From: Luteimicrobium sp042670205
GTDB lineage: Bacteria; Actinomycetota; Actinomycetes; Actinomycetales; Cellulomonadaceae
DNA: 64,000 nucleotides
Direction of reading: 5' to 3'
Assembly: GCF_042670205.1 (NCBI RefSeq)
Contig: NZ_JBHUWD010000011.1
Location: 1 to 64,000 of the forward strand
Position numbers and translations under genes: made by a program. Of the stretch, positions 25,244 to 33,944 are shown one piece after another. Under the pieces are notes generated by a model. The model saw only the letters and a program-made list of their open reading frames with translations, searched no databases and was not told the origin of the DNA. Every line of letters starts with the position of its first letter. The first letter of the stretch is position 1.

Positions 25244-26061
25244 GTCGCCGAGGACTGCGACTCCGGGGTCGCAGCCTCGAGGTCGGCGTCGGCCCGCGTG
25301 ACGATCGCGACGGCCTCGGCGGGGTCGTCGACGACGTGGAGCAGGTCGAGGTCGGCCTCGCTGATCGTGCCGTGCTCGACGGCGGCGCTGCGCAGCCACT
25401 CGACGAGCCCCGACCAGTAGGCCGTGCCGACGAGGACGATCGGGAAGCGCGTGACCTTGCGGGTCTGGACGAGCGTCACCGCCTCGAACAGCTCGTCGAG
25501 GGTGCCGAACCCGCCGGGCAGCACGACGAAGCCCTGCGCGTACTTGACGAACATCGTCTTGCGGGCGAAGAAGTAGCGGAAGTTCACGCCGAGCTCGACC
25601 CACCGGTTCATGCCCTGCTCGAACGGCAGCTCGATGCCGAGGCCGACCGAGACTCCGCCGGCTTCGCACGCGCCCTTGTTGGCGGCCTCCATGATGCCCG
25701 GGCCCCCGCCCGTGATGACGGCGTAGCCGGCGTCCACGAGCCCGCGGGCGACGTCGACGGCGCGCGCGTAGTCCGGGTGGTCGCGCGGCGTGCGGGCCGA
25801 GCCGAACACCGACACCGCCGGGCCGAGCTCGGCGAGCGCGCCGAACCCCTCCACGAACTCCGCCTGGATGCGGAGCACGCGCCACGGGTCCTGGTGCACC
25901 CAGTCCGCGTCGCCACGCGACTCGAGCAGGCGCTGGTCGGTGGTCTCCTGCGGGACCTGGCTCCCGCGGAGCATGACCGGTCCCTTGCGGTAGGCGTCGG
26001 GACGATAGCTGTCGGCGTGGTCGTCGGGCTGGGCCGCCGGGGCGGCGGTGGGTGTGGCCAT
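25240..26061 (-). CDS. LOG family protein (Rossmann-fold nucleotide-binding)
   Basis: A 273-residue member of the Lonely-Guy family (TIGR00730 type), which hydrolyses nucleoside 5'-monophosphates to base plus ribose-5-phosphate. Hallmarks GGGPGIMEAANKGA (about 122-135) and PGGFGTLDE (about 185-193) are complete. About 75 residues precede the fold (VSVFGSART). ATG at 26061 has GGAGAA 6 bases upstream. Translationally coupled to folP2. Confidence 0.9.
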   Translation of the reverse strand: MATPTAAPAAQPDDHADSYRPDAYRKGPVMLRGSQVPQETTDQRLLESRGDADWVHQDPWRVLRIQAEFVEGFGALAELGPAVSVFGSARTPRDHPDYARAVDVARGLVDAGYAVITGGGPGIMEAANKGACEAGGVSVGLGIELPFEQGMNRWVELGVNFRYFFARKTMFVKYAQGFVVLPGGFGTLDELFEAVTLVQTRKVTRFPIVLVGTAYWSGLVEWLRSAAVEHGTISEADLDLLHVVDDPAEAVAIVTRADADLEAATPESQSSAT

Positions 26062-26114
26062 GGCGTTCTCCGGTGCGGCTGGTGCGGCGGGTCGGGTGGG
26101 CGCGCGCGGCGCCG

Positions 26115-27233
26115 TCAGCGGGTCAGCCAGGCGCGCAGCGCGTCGTGGCATAGCGTGATCTGGGCGGCGGCGACGTGCTCGTCGTCCTTGTGGGCGAGCA
26201 GCGGGTCACCCGGGCCGAAGTTCACGGCGGGCACGCCGAGCGCGCTGAACCGCGCGACGTCCGTCCAGCCGTACTTGGGCGCGGGCTCGCCGCCGGTGAG
26301 CTCGAGGACGGTCTTCGCGAAGTCCGCGGCGGCGGGCGCGTCGAGCCCCGGCCGCGCCCCGGGCGCGGCGTCGGTCACGGTCACGTCGTAGCCGGCCAGG
26401 ACCTCGCGCACGTGCGCGGCGGCGTCCTCGACGCTCCGGCTCGGCGCGAACCGGTAGTTGACCGTCACGACGGCGCGGTCCGGGATGACGTTGCCCGCGA
26501 CGCCGCCCGCGACCCCGACGGCGTTGAGCGACTCGCGGTACGCGAGCCCGTCGACCTCGACGGTCTGCGGCTCGTAGGCCGCGAGCCGGGACAGCACGTC
26601 GCCGGCGGCGTGGACCGCGTTGACGCCCATCCAGGCGCGCGCCGAGTGGGCCGCGACGCCCGTGAGGACGACGTCGGCGCGCAGCGTCCCGTTGCAGCCG
26701 CCCTCGATGCCCGCGTTGCTCGGCTCCCCGACGATCGCGAAGTCGCCCGCGAGGAGGTCGGGGCGGTGGCGTGCGAGCCGCCCGAGCCCGTTGAGGTCGC
26801 TCGCGACCTCCTCGTGGTCGTAGAAGACCCACGTCACGTCGTACGACGGCGCCACGAGCTCCGCGGCGAGCGCGAGCATGATCGCGACGCCGCCCTTCAT
26901 GTCGACGGTGCCGCGGCCCCACAGCTCGGCGTGCGCACCCTCCCCCACGACCCGCACCGGCAGGTTCGCGGCGACGGGGACCGTGTCGAGGTGCCCCGCG
27001 ACCACGACGCGCCGGTCGCGGCCGAGGCTCGTGCGCGCGACGACCGCGTCGCCGTCCCGCAGGACCTCGAGGTGGGGCAGCGGCGAGAGCGCGCCCTCGA
27101 CGACGTCGGCGAGGTCCTTCTCGTTCCCGCTGACGGACTCGACGTCGCAGATCTGCCGCGTCAGCACGACCGGGTCGTGCAGCGCGAGCGGGAACGTCGG
27201 GTACGGCTGGACGGGGCTGGGAGTACCGGTCAC
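26115..27233 (-). CDS. dapE: Succinyl-diaminopimelate desuccinylase
   Basis: M20 zinc peptidase of 372 residues that converts N-succinyl-LL-DAP to LL-DAP for lysine and peptidoglycan. Metal-site motifs are visible: VVAGHLDTVPV, GRGTVDMKGG, YDHEEV and EPSN. Its actinobacterial form starts QICDVESVSGNE. GTG at 27233 has no Shine-Dalgarno sequence but a TAGGGT box 6 bases upstream. Divergent from dapD, 59 bases apart, so both lysine genes share a compact promoter region. Confidence 0.93.
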   Translation of the reverse strand: MTGTPSPVQPYPTFPLALHDPVVLTRQICDVESVSGNEKDLADVVEGALSPLPHLEVLRDGDAVVARTSLGRDRRVVVAGHLDTVPVAANLPVRVVGEGAHAELWGRGTVDMKGGVAIMLALAAELVAPSYDVTWVFYDHEEVASDLNGLGRLARHRPDLLAGDFAIVGEPSNAGIEGGCNGTLRADVVLTGVAAHSARAWMGVNAVHAAGDVLSRLAAYEPQTVEVDGLAYRESLNAVGVAGGVAGNVIPDRAVVTVNYRFAPSRSVEDAAAHVREVLAGYDVTVTDAAPGARPGLDAPAAADFAKTVLELTGGEPAPKYGWTDVARFSALGVPAVNFGPGDPLLAHKDDEHVAAAQITLCHDALRAWLTR

Positions 27234-27239
27234 GCCCCG

Positions 27240-27245
27240 ACCCTA
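27240..27245 (-). promoter_or_regulatory. Putative leaderless -10 box of dapE
   Basis: TAGGGT on the minus strand ending 6 bases before the dapE GTG. It pairs with the oppositely oriented box of dapD at 27280-27285, giving back-to-back promoters only about 34 bases apart. Confidence 0.5.
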
Positions 27246-27279
27246 CCGGCGCGGGGCCCGGACGGCGGGCGGGATCTCC

Positions 27280-27285
27280 TAGGCT
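27280..27285 (+). promoter_or_regulatory. Putative leaderless -10 box of dapD
   Basis: TAGGCT, followed after 7 bases by the dapD ATG at 27293, with no ribosome binding site. This decides ATG 27293 over the in-frame GTG at 27287. Confidence 0.5.
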
Positions 27286-27292
27286 GGTGGCC

Positions 27293-28246
27293 ATGACCGC
27301 ACGCACCGCATGGGGCTACGGCCTCACGACCGTCACCGAGTCCGGGACGGTCCTCGACAGCTGGTACCCGTCTCCCGCGCTCGGCGCGCGCCCGTCCGAC
27401 GCCGCGCCGCCGGACGTCCTCGTGGAGGCCGAGCGCACCGACGCGCTCCGGGGCGTGCGCACGCAGGTCGTGCTGACCGAGGCCGAGCTCGACGCCGCGC
27501 CCGCCTCGACCGCCGACGTGTACCTGCGGCTCCACCTGCTCTCCCACCGCCTGGTACAGCCGCACGAGGTCAACCTCGACGGCCTGTTCGGCCTGCTCGC
27601 GAACGTCGTGTGGACGAGCGCCGGGCCGTGCGCCGTCGAGGGCTTCGAGACGGTCCGCGCGCGCCTGCGCGCGGCCGGGCAGCACGTGACCGTGCACGGC
27701 GTCGACAAGTTCCCCCGCATGGTCGACTACGTCCTTCCGTCGGGCGTCCGGATCGCCGACGCCGACCGCGTCCGCCTCGGCGCCCATCTCGCGCCCGGCA
27801 CCACCGTGATGCACGAGGGCTTCGTCAACTACAACGCGGGCACGCTCGGCACGTCGATGGTCGAGGGCCGGATCTCGTCGGGCGTCGTCGTGGGTGACGG
27901 CTCGGACGTCGGCGGCGGCGCGTCGATCATGGGCACCCTGTCGGGTGGCGGCAAGACCGTCGTGTCTCTCGGCGAGCGCTGCCTGCTGGGCGCGAACGCG
28001 GGCCTCGGGATCCCGCTCGGGGACGACTGCGTCGTCGAGGCGGGCCTCTACGTGACCGCGGGCACCAAGGTGACGGTGCTCGAGCACGCCGGCACCGCCG
28101 ACGAGTCCGCGACCGTGGTCAAGGCGAGCGAGCTCGCGGGCCGCGACGGGCTGCTGTTCCGCCGCAACTCGCTCACCGGCCGGGTCGAGGTCGTGGGCCG
28201 CAAGGGCGTGGGCATCGAGCTCAACGCCGCGCTGCACGCGAACTGA
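27293..28246 (+). CDS. dapD: 2,3,4,5-tetrahydropyridine-2,6-dicarboxylate N-succinyltransferase
   Basis: Left-handed beta-helix acyltransferase of the actinobacterial DapD type (317 residues), adding succinyl from succinyl-CoA to tetrahydrodipicolinate. The central part shows hexapeptide-type repeats (VRLGAHLAPGTTVMHEGFVN, MVEGRISSGVVVGDGSDVGG, GERCLLGANAGLGIPLGDDC). It supplies DapC and DapE, both encoded nearby. Its last 26 bases overlap the convergent YciI-like gene. Confidence 0.95.
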   Translation: MTARTAWGYGLTTVTESGTVLDSWYPSPALGARPSDAAPPDVLVEAERTDALRGVRTQVVLTEAELDAAPASTADVYLRLHLLSHRLVQPHEVNLDGLFGLLANVVWTSAGPCAVEGFETVRARLRAAGQHVTVHGVDKFPRMVDYVLPSGVRIADADRVRLGAHLAPGTTVMHEGFVNYNAGTLGTSMVEGRISSGVVVGDGSDVGGGASIMGTLSGGGKTVVSLGERCLLGANAGLGIPLGDDCVVEAGLYVTAGTKVTVLEHAGTADESATVVKASELAGRDGLLFRRNSLTGRVEVVGRKGVGIELNAALHAN

Positions 28247-28568
28247 GCCCGGGGTCGAGCACCACGTGCCACTCCCGTACCTCGACCGCGAGCACCCCGG
28301 TCGACACGCTGCGGTCGTCGACCGCGGCGAGCCGTTCCGCCTCGTCCCGCGTGGGTACCGCCAGCACGGTCATGCCCTCGCCGCTCGCCGGTTCGAGGGG
28401 TCCGGCGGCGACGAGCGTGCCGTCCTGCGCGCGCCGGCGCAGGAACGCGTAGTGCTCGCCGATCCCCGGGTGGTCCGAGACGCTCGTCCCGGACGGCACC
28501 GCGGGGCCGGGGCGGTGCCGCAGGACGTACAGGACCGGCGGCGCGTCGTCTGCGGCCTCGTCGGTCAT
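28221..28568 (-). CDS. YciI-like domain protein
   Basis: A 115-residue ferredoxin-like fold protein. LYVLRHRPGPA, EHYAFLRRRAQDGTLVAAGP and VREWHVVL follow the YCII pattern (N-terminal strand, H near 'eH..yl..l...G.l..aGp', and final W). The aspartate/histidine pair suggested for catalysis in the family is only partly evident. ATG has AGGAG 8 bases upstream. It converges on dapD with overlapping 3' ends and is divergent from the lysozyme-like gene by 28 bases. Confidence 0.78.
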   Translation of the reverse strand: MTDEAADDAPPVLYVLRHRPGPAVPSGTSVSDHPGIGEHYAFLRRRAQDGTLVAAGPLEPASGEGMTVLAVPTRDEAERLAAVDDRSVSTGVLAVEVREWHVVLDPGLSSRAARR

Positions 28569-28596
28569 CTCGCTGCTCCTCTCGGGAGGCCGAGCC

Positions 28597-29580
28597 GTGG
28601 TGCGTGAGGTCCATTCTGCGGCGACCGCGTCGTCCGCGCGCCCGTGGACCTCGTCCCGGTCCCGACGACGGCGCCGCCGCGCCCGGCGCACCGTCGTGGG
28701 CCTCGTCGTGGTCGCCCTGGTGCTCGGTGGTGCCGTGGCCGGCGTCGTCGCGCTGCTGCGGCACGTCGACGACGCCCGCCCGATCGTCGAGCGCTGCACC
28801 GCGGAGCTCGACGGAACCCGCTGGCAGCTCACCCCCGAGCAGGCGGACAACGCGGCGACCGTGGCGGCCGTCGTCGTGCGGCGGGGGTTGCCGGCGCACG
28901 CAGCGACGATCGCGCTCGCGACGGCGCTGCAGGAGTCGAAGCTGCGGAACCTGTCGTACGGCGACCGGGACTCGGTGGGGCTGTTCCAGCAGCGTCCGTC
29001 CCAGGGCTGGGGCTCCGCGGACCAGCTCCAGCACCCCGTGTACGCGACGAACGCGTTCCTCGACGTCCTCGTCAAGGTCGACGGCTGGCAGGGCCTGGCC
29101 GTCACGAAGGCCGCGCAGCGGGTACAGCGGTCGGCGTTCCCCGACGCCTACGGCCAGCACGAGACGCAGTCGCGTGCCTGGGCGTCGGCGCTCACCGGCC
29201 ACTCGCCGGGCGCCGTGACGTGCACGCTCCGTCCTGTTCCGGACGACGTCGACACCGCGTCCGACGCGCGCGACCTCGAGGCCCGGGTCGCGCGCGACTT
29301 CGGAACGGCGGTCGCGGCGTCGCGCTCGGGCGCCACGGTCACGCTCGACGCCCGTCGCCTCCCGGGCGCCGACGGCACGAACGGCTGGTCGGTGGCGCAG
29401 TGGGCGGTCGCGACGGCCGACGCCTACGACGCCGAGCAGGTCCGGGTGGGCGGGCAGGTCTGGACCCGCGACTCGGCAGCCTGGTCGAAGGTCGCAGCCG
29501 CGAAGGGCGCGAAGGCGACGGCCCTCCCGGCCCTGCCGTCGGGCCGCGTCGCGATCACCCTGGCCACCCCGCCGAAGTAG
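28597..29580 (+). CDS. Membrane-anchored lysozyme-like (SLT-type) domain protein
   Basis: A 327-residue product. After a very basic N-terminus (RRRRRRARR) comes one membrane helix (about 33-53), so the rest is extracytoplasmic. ATALQESKLRNL followed by GDRDSVGLFQQRPSQGWG matches the Glu and GL(F/M)Q motifs of transglycosylase-like domains; homologues are often misnamed heavy-metal transporters. The C-terminal half, with a repeated-looking A/T-rich composition, is unassigned. GGGAGG lies 7 bases before GTG 28597. The stop codon lies within a partial copy of the downstream tandem repeat. Confidence 0.75.
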   Translation: MVREVHSAATASSARPWTSSRSRRRRRRARRTVVGLVVVALVLGGAVAGVVALLRHVDDARPIVERCTAELDGTRWQLTPEQADNAATVAAVVVRRGLPAHAATIALATALQESKLRNLSYGDRDSVGLFQQRPSQGWGSADQLQHPVYATNAFLDVLVKVDGWQGLAVTKAAQRVQRSAFPDAYGQHETQSRAWASALTGHSPGAVTCTLRPVPDDVDTASDARDLEARVARDFGTAVAASRSGATVTLDARRLPGADGTNGWSVAQWAVATADAYDAEQVRVGGQVWTRDSAAWSKVAAAKGAKATALPALPSGRVAITLATPPK

Positions 29581-29581
29581 A

Positions 29582-29697
29582 CCGGCCGCCCGCATCCCTC
29601 ACGAAGTACCCCGGCCGCCCGCATCCCTCACGAAGTACCCCGGCCGCCCGCATCCCTCACGAAGTACCCCGGCCGCCCGCATACCTCGCGAAGCAGG
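29582..29697. repeat. Four tandem 29-bp repeats
   Basis: Units at 29582-29610, 29611-29639 and 29640-29668 are identical; the fourth (29669-29697) differs at a few positions. Each unit begins CCGGCCGCCCGCAT and ends CACGAAGTACC. A partial CGAAGTA copy overlaps the stop codon of the preceding gene (29573-29579). There are no spacers, so it is not a CRISPR array. It occupies the 218-base gap between the convergent lysozyme-like gene and gltA. Confidence 0.9.
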
Positions 29698-29736
29698 CCG
29701 CGCGAGGGGTACCTCGTGACGTCGCGCGGCTGCCGG
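29698..29736. terminator. Hairpin and inverted repeat copy after the tandem array
   Basis: CCGCGCGA (29698-29705 region) pairs with TCGCGCGG (about 29722-29729), with a nested CGAGG/CCTCG. In addition 29708-29736 is a degenerate reverse-complement copy of the 29-bp unit (about 20 of 29 positions agree), so a forward unit can also fold against it. It probably ends transcripts from both convergent genes. Confidence 0.55.
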
Positions 29737-29798
29737 TCGACGTCAGGAGGCGAGCCGACTCCGCCGCCGCGACCCCACCGCCCCGACCACGGACGAGC

Positions 29799-31109
<1,311 letters not shown>

Positions 31110-31214
31110 GACTTCCTTCCTGGACGCGAGGACGGCGCGTGGCGCGGTGGCCGCTCGCGCGAGCGTCGACGCCCGGTCCGCGGCGGCCTCGCAGCAGCAC
31201 GAGCCTGTCGTCCG

Positions 31215-31244
31215 AGACTACGCGCCGGACTCCGCCGTGACCAA
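31215..31244 (-). promoter_or_regulatory. Putative gltA promoter
   Basis: On the minus strand TTGGTC (31239-31244), an 18-base spacer and TAGTCT (31215-31220) resemble a vegetative promoter, giving a leader of about 100 bases. It lies in the 235-base gap between dapC and gltA; besides this and the dapC hairpin nothing else is seen there. Confidence 0.45.
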
Positions 31245-31301
31245 GCCGCTGCCCGCACCTGACCGGCGCATGGCACTGTGTCCTGCGTCACACGTCAGAC
31301 G

Positions 31302-31321
31302 GCGCCGGCCCCCACCGGCGC
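31302..31321 (-). terminator. Short hairpin after dapC
   Basis: GCGCCGG (31302-31308) pairs with CCGGCGC (31315-31321) around CCCCCA. It lies 24 bases past the dapC stop. Short stem and no T-tract, so only moderate support. Confidence 0.4.
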
Positions 31322-31344
31322 ACCAAGTGCTCACCGGTGGCGCG

Positions 31345-32481
31345 TCACTCCCCCGCGAGCCGGGCGGCGGCCTCCGCGACGCGCTCGTCGGTCGCGGTCA
31401 ACGCGACCCGGACGTGGGAGAGGCCGGCGGCCCCGTAGAACGCCCCCGGGCCGACGAGGATGCCGAGGCCCGCGAGGTCGTTCACGGTCTGCCAGCAGTC
31501 CTGGGCGGGAGCGCCCGGCGCGACCTCGGGTCGCGCCCACAGGTAGAGGCCAGCCTCCGAGTCGTCGATCCGGTAGCCGGCCGCGAGGAGTCCACCCTCG
31601 AGGAGCCGCCGCCGCCGCCGGTAGGTCTCGCGCTGCCCGGCGACGTGCTCGTCGTCGTCGAGGGCCGCGACCATCGCGGCCTGCACGGGCGCCGGCACGA
31701 TCATGCCGAGGTGCTTGCGGGTCGCGAGCAGCGAGCCGACGAGTGCCGGGTCGCCCGCCACGAACGCCGCGCGGTAGCCCGCCAGGTTCGACTGCTTGGA
31801 GAGCGAGTACGCGGCGAGCAGGCCCTCATGGCTGCCGCCGCTCACGCGCGGGTCGAGGATGCTCGGCACGCCGTGCGAGGCCCACGGCTCGGACCAGGGC
31901 AGCAGCGCGTAGCACTCGTCGCTCGCGACGACCGCGCCGATCTCCCGGGCCGCCTCGACGACGCTCCGCAGCTCCTCGACCGACGCCACGCGCCCCGTCG
32001 GGTTGCTCGGGGAGTTGACCCACACCAGTCGCACGTCGCTGCGCCCGGCCCACGACGCCACGTCGTCGGTCGCGAGGGGCGACGCGCCCGCCAGCCGGGC
32101 GCCCACGTCGTAGGTGGGGTAGGCGGTCGCGGGGTGCACGACGACGTCGCCCGGGCCGAGCCCGAGCAGCGACGGCAGCAGCCCGACGAGCTCCTTGGAG
32201 CCGACGGTCGGCAGGACGGCGTCCGGGTCGAGACCCGGCACGCCGCGCGTCCGGGCGAACCACGCCGCGACGGCCTCGCGGAGCGCGGGCGTGCCGTGCG
32301 TCGTCGGGTAGCCGTGTGCGTCGGACGCGGCCGCGAGCGCGTCACGGACGACGTCGGGCGTGGGGTCGACGGGGGTGCCGATCGAGAGGTCGACGAGGCC
32401 GCCGGGGTGCGAGCGCGCGGCCTGCACGACGGGCGCGAGCGTGTCCCAGGGGTAGGGGTCGTCGAGCGGGTGGAAGCCCAT
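31345..32481 (-). CDS. dapC: Succinyldiaminopimelate transaminase
   Basis: Class I/II PLP aminotransferase of 378 residues, actinobacterial DapC type. It makes N-succinyl-LL-DAP between DapD and DapE. PLP-site features are GSKELVGLLPSLL, NSPSNPTG (about 153-160), SDECY and SLSKQSNLAGYR with the Schiff-base lysine; the C-terminal arginine lies in SHVRVALT. It follows the ferredoxin gene by 18 bases, an arrangement common in actinobacteria. Confidence 0.92.
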   Translation of the reverse strand: MGFHPLDDPYPWDTLAPVVQAARSHPGGLVDLSIGTPVDPTPDVVRDALAAASDAHGYPTTHGTPALREAVAAWFARTRGVPGLDPDAVLPTVGSKELVGLLPSLLGLGPGDVVVHPATAYPTYDVGARLAGASPLATDDVASWAGRSDVRLVWVNSPSNPTGRVASVEELRSVVEAAREIGAVVASDECYALLPWSEPWASHGVPSILDPRVSGGSHEGLLAAYSLSKQSNLAGYRAAFVAGDPALVGSLLATRKHLGMIVPAPVQAAMVAALDDDEHVAGQRETYRRRRRLLEGGLLAAGYRIDDSEAGLYLWARPEVAPGAPAQDCWQTVNDLAGLGILVGPGAFYGAAGLSHVRVALTATDERVAEAAARLAGE

Positions 32482-32499
32482 GGACCGTGGCGCGCGCCG

Positions 32500-32817
32500 T
32501 CAGGCCTGCGGCGGCAGGGCGGCGATCATGGCGTCGTCCTTGTCGATCATGCCGAGCTTCGCGGCGCCGCCGGGCGACCCGAGGTCGTCGAAGAACTCGA
32601 CGTTCGCGCGGTAGTAGTCGCTCCACTCCGTCGGGACGTCGTCCTCGTAGTAGATGGCCTCGACGGGGCAGACGGGCTCGCACGCGCCGCAGTCCACGCA
32701 CTCGTCGGGGTGGATGTAGAGCGAGCGCTTGCCCTCGTAGATGCAGTCCACGGGACACTCCTCGATGCACGCCTTGTCCTTGACGTCGACGCACGGCTGA
32801 GCGATCACGTAGGTCAC
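32500..32817 (-). CDS. fdxA: Seven-iron ferredoxin
   Basis: A 105-residue 3Fe-4S/4Fe-4S ferredoxin. The cysteine pattern is CVDVKDKACIEECPVDC followed by CVDCGACEPVCP, the arrangement of FdxA: first motif with wide spacing for the 3Fe cluster and a classic CxxCxxCxxxCP for the 4Fe cluster. A C-terminal extension of about 45 residues is usual. GTG start with AAAGGA upstream. Soluble electron carrier; partners unknown. Confidence 0.95.
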   Translation of the reverse strand: MTYVIAQPCVDVKDKACIEECPVDCIYEGKRSLYIHPDECVDCGACEPVCPVEAIYYEDDVPTEWSDYYRANVEFFDDLGSPGGAAKLGMIDKDDAMIAALPPQA

Positions 32818-32863
32818 TGCACGAGTCCTTTCGGGGATGGCCGCCGAGGGCGCGGTCGAGGTC

Positions 32864-32869
32864 TAGTAT
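32864..32869 (+). promoter_or_regulatory. Putative -10 box of the SH3-like gene
   Basis: TAGTAT, with GAGGGAGGG about 12 bases further on as ribosome binding site. No good -35. It lies in the 79-base divergent gap after fdxA. Confidence 0.4.
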
Positions 32870-32896
32870 CGCGCAGTCGAGAGGGAGGGCCGACAG

Positions 32897-33172
32897 GTGT
32901 CCGAAGGATGGCGGGACGGGCTGCCCGCGTGGCCCGTCGGGACGCGGGTCGTCGTACGGCGACGCCTGGCCGACGACGAGCGCTCGGGTGCCGAGCCGCA
33001 CACGCTGACCGACGTCCTGGGCACGGTGGTCGCGCTCGACGACGACGGCGTGACGCTCGACACGCGCGCGGGCACCGTCCGGGTCCCCGCCGGCCAGGTG
33101 GTGCTCGCTAAGCCGGTGCCCCCGCCGCCGCCGCGCCGTCGCCCCCGCGCGCATGGAGGAAGTGACCGCTGA
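32897..33172 (+). CDS. Stand-alone SH3-like domain (Rv0428c N-terminal type)
   Basis: A 91-residue protein. WPVGTRVVVRRRL, LTDVLGTVVALDDDGVTLDTRAG and VRVPAGQVVLAKPVP resemble the small beta-barrel that precedes a GNAT acetyltransferase domain in Rv0428c-like proteins. Here the chain stops right after the barrel with a proline/arginine tail, so the acetyltransferase is absent. It has a good ribosome binding site (GGGAGGG, 7 bases), so it is probably expressed. The last 65 bases overlap the convergent DUF1275 gene. Assignment rests on remembered family pattern. Confidence 0.6.
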   Translation: MSEGWRDGLPAWPVGTRVVVRRRLADDERSGAEPHTLTDVLGTVVALDDDGVTLDTRAGTVRVPAGQVVLAKPVPPPPPRRRPRAHGGSDR

Positions 33173-33815
33173 GCGAGACCGCGATGCTCGCGACCCCGGC
33201 GACGAGCATCCCGACGCCCACCCCGCGCTCGCCCGAGACCCGCAGCAGCGCGGCGCCGACGGCAGCGCCCGCGAGGATGAGCACGATCGCGAGCAGCCGG
33301 CGCCGCCACGAGTCCCCGTCGCCGCCTGCGAGCCGGGAGTCCGCGGCGAGCCCGGTGAGCGTCGAGGTGACGACGACGGTCGTCACGTCCTTGACCGCGA
33401 GGCGACGCGCCGACGCCGCCTGCAGGCCCATCGCGAGCGCGAGCAGCCCGGTCACGGTGTAGGCCCAGGCGGTCCCCGCGGACGGCGGCCCGACGAGCGC
33501 GCCGGCGCCCAGGCCGACCGCGACGACGCCCGTCGTGACGAACGCCGCCGACGTCCGGCCCGACCAGCCCTGCGGCGCGGTGCGCAGCAGGCGGCCGCCC
33601 ACGACGGCGCCGAGGAAGAAGCCCGCGAGCGCGAGCACGGGACCCAGCACGGGCAGCCCGGCGCCGCCCGCGAGCGCCATCCCGAGGATCACGACGTTGC
33701 CCGTCATGTTCGCCGTGAACACGCGGTCGAGGCCGAGGTAGCCGACGGCGTCGATGATGCCGGTGGTGAAGGTGAGCGCCAGCATGAGCGCGACATGCAG
33801 TCGAGGTGGGACCAT
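33108..33815 (-). CDS. YoaK/DUF1275 family membrane protein
   Basis: A 235-residue protein with six membrane segments. TFTTGIIDAVGYLGL and TANMTGNVVILGMAL are the family hallmarks (GxxDAxxYL and F-x-A-x-M-T-G-N), and GLQAASARRLAVKDVTTVVVTSTLTGL follows. Function unknown; possibly a transporter. Its 3' end overlaps the SH3-like gene by 65 bases. ATG at 33815 gives the standard N-terminus. Confidence 0.88.
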   Translation of the reverse strand: MVPPRLHVALMLALTFTTGIIDAVGYLGLDRVFTANMTGNVVILGMALAGGAGLPVLGPVLALAGFFLGAVVGGRLLRTAPQGWSGRTSAAFVTTGVVAVGLGAGALVGPPSAGTAWAYTVTGLLALAMGLQAASARRLAVKDVTTVVVTSTLTGLAADSRLAGGDGDSWRRRLLAIVLILAGAAVGAALLRVSGERGVGVGMLVAGVASIAVSLSGHFLHARGGDGAAAAGAPA

Positions 33816-33931
33816 CGCGCCATGATGACGTCGCGCGAGGTGCAGGGTCCAGACGAGACGCACGTGTCCCCCGGGCCGGGTGCGCCTGGCGGGTCCGCGA
33901 CAGCCGGGTCGGACCGGGGTGTGACGGGCAT

Positions 33932-33937
33932 TACAGT
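33932..33937 (+). promoter_or_regulatory. Putative leaderless -10 box of the TetR-MFS operon
   Basis: TACAGT followed after 7 bases by the TetR ATG at 33945; no ribosome binding site. It belongs to the 12-base string CATTACAGTGGG, which is also found at the sdh promoter. Confidence 0.5.
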
Positions 33938-33944
33938 GGGTCAC

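Noticed and set aside
29582..29736. Repeats considered as a CRISPR array
   Set aside because: Units are directly adjacent without variable spacers, only four copies, and no cas genes are present.
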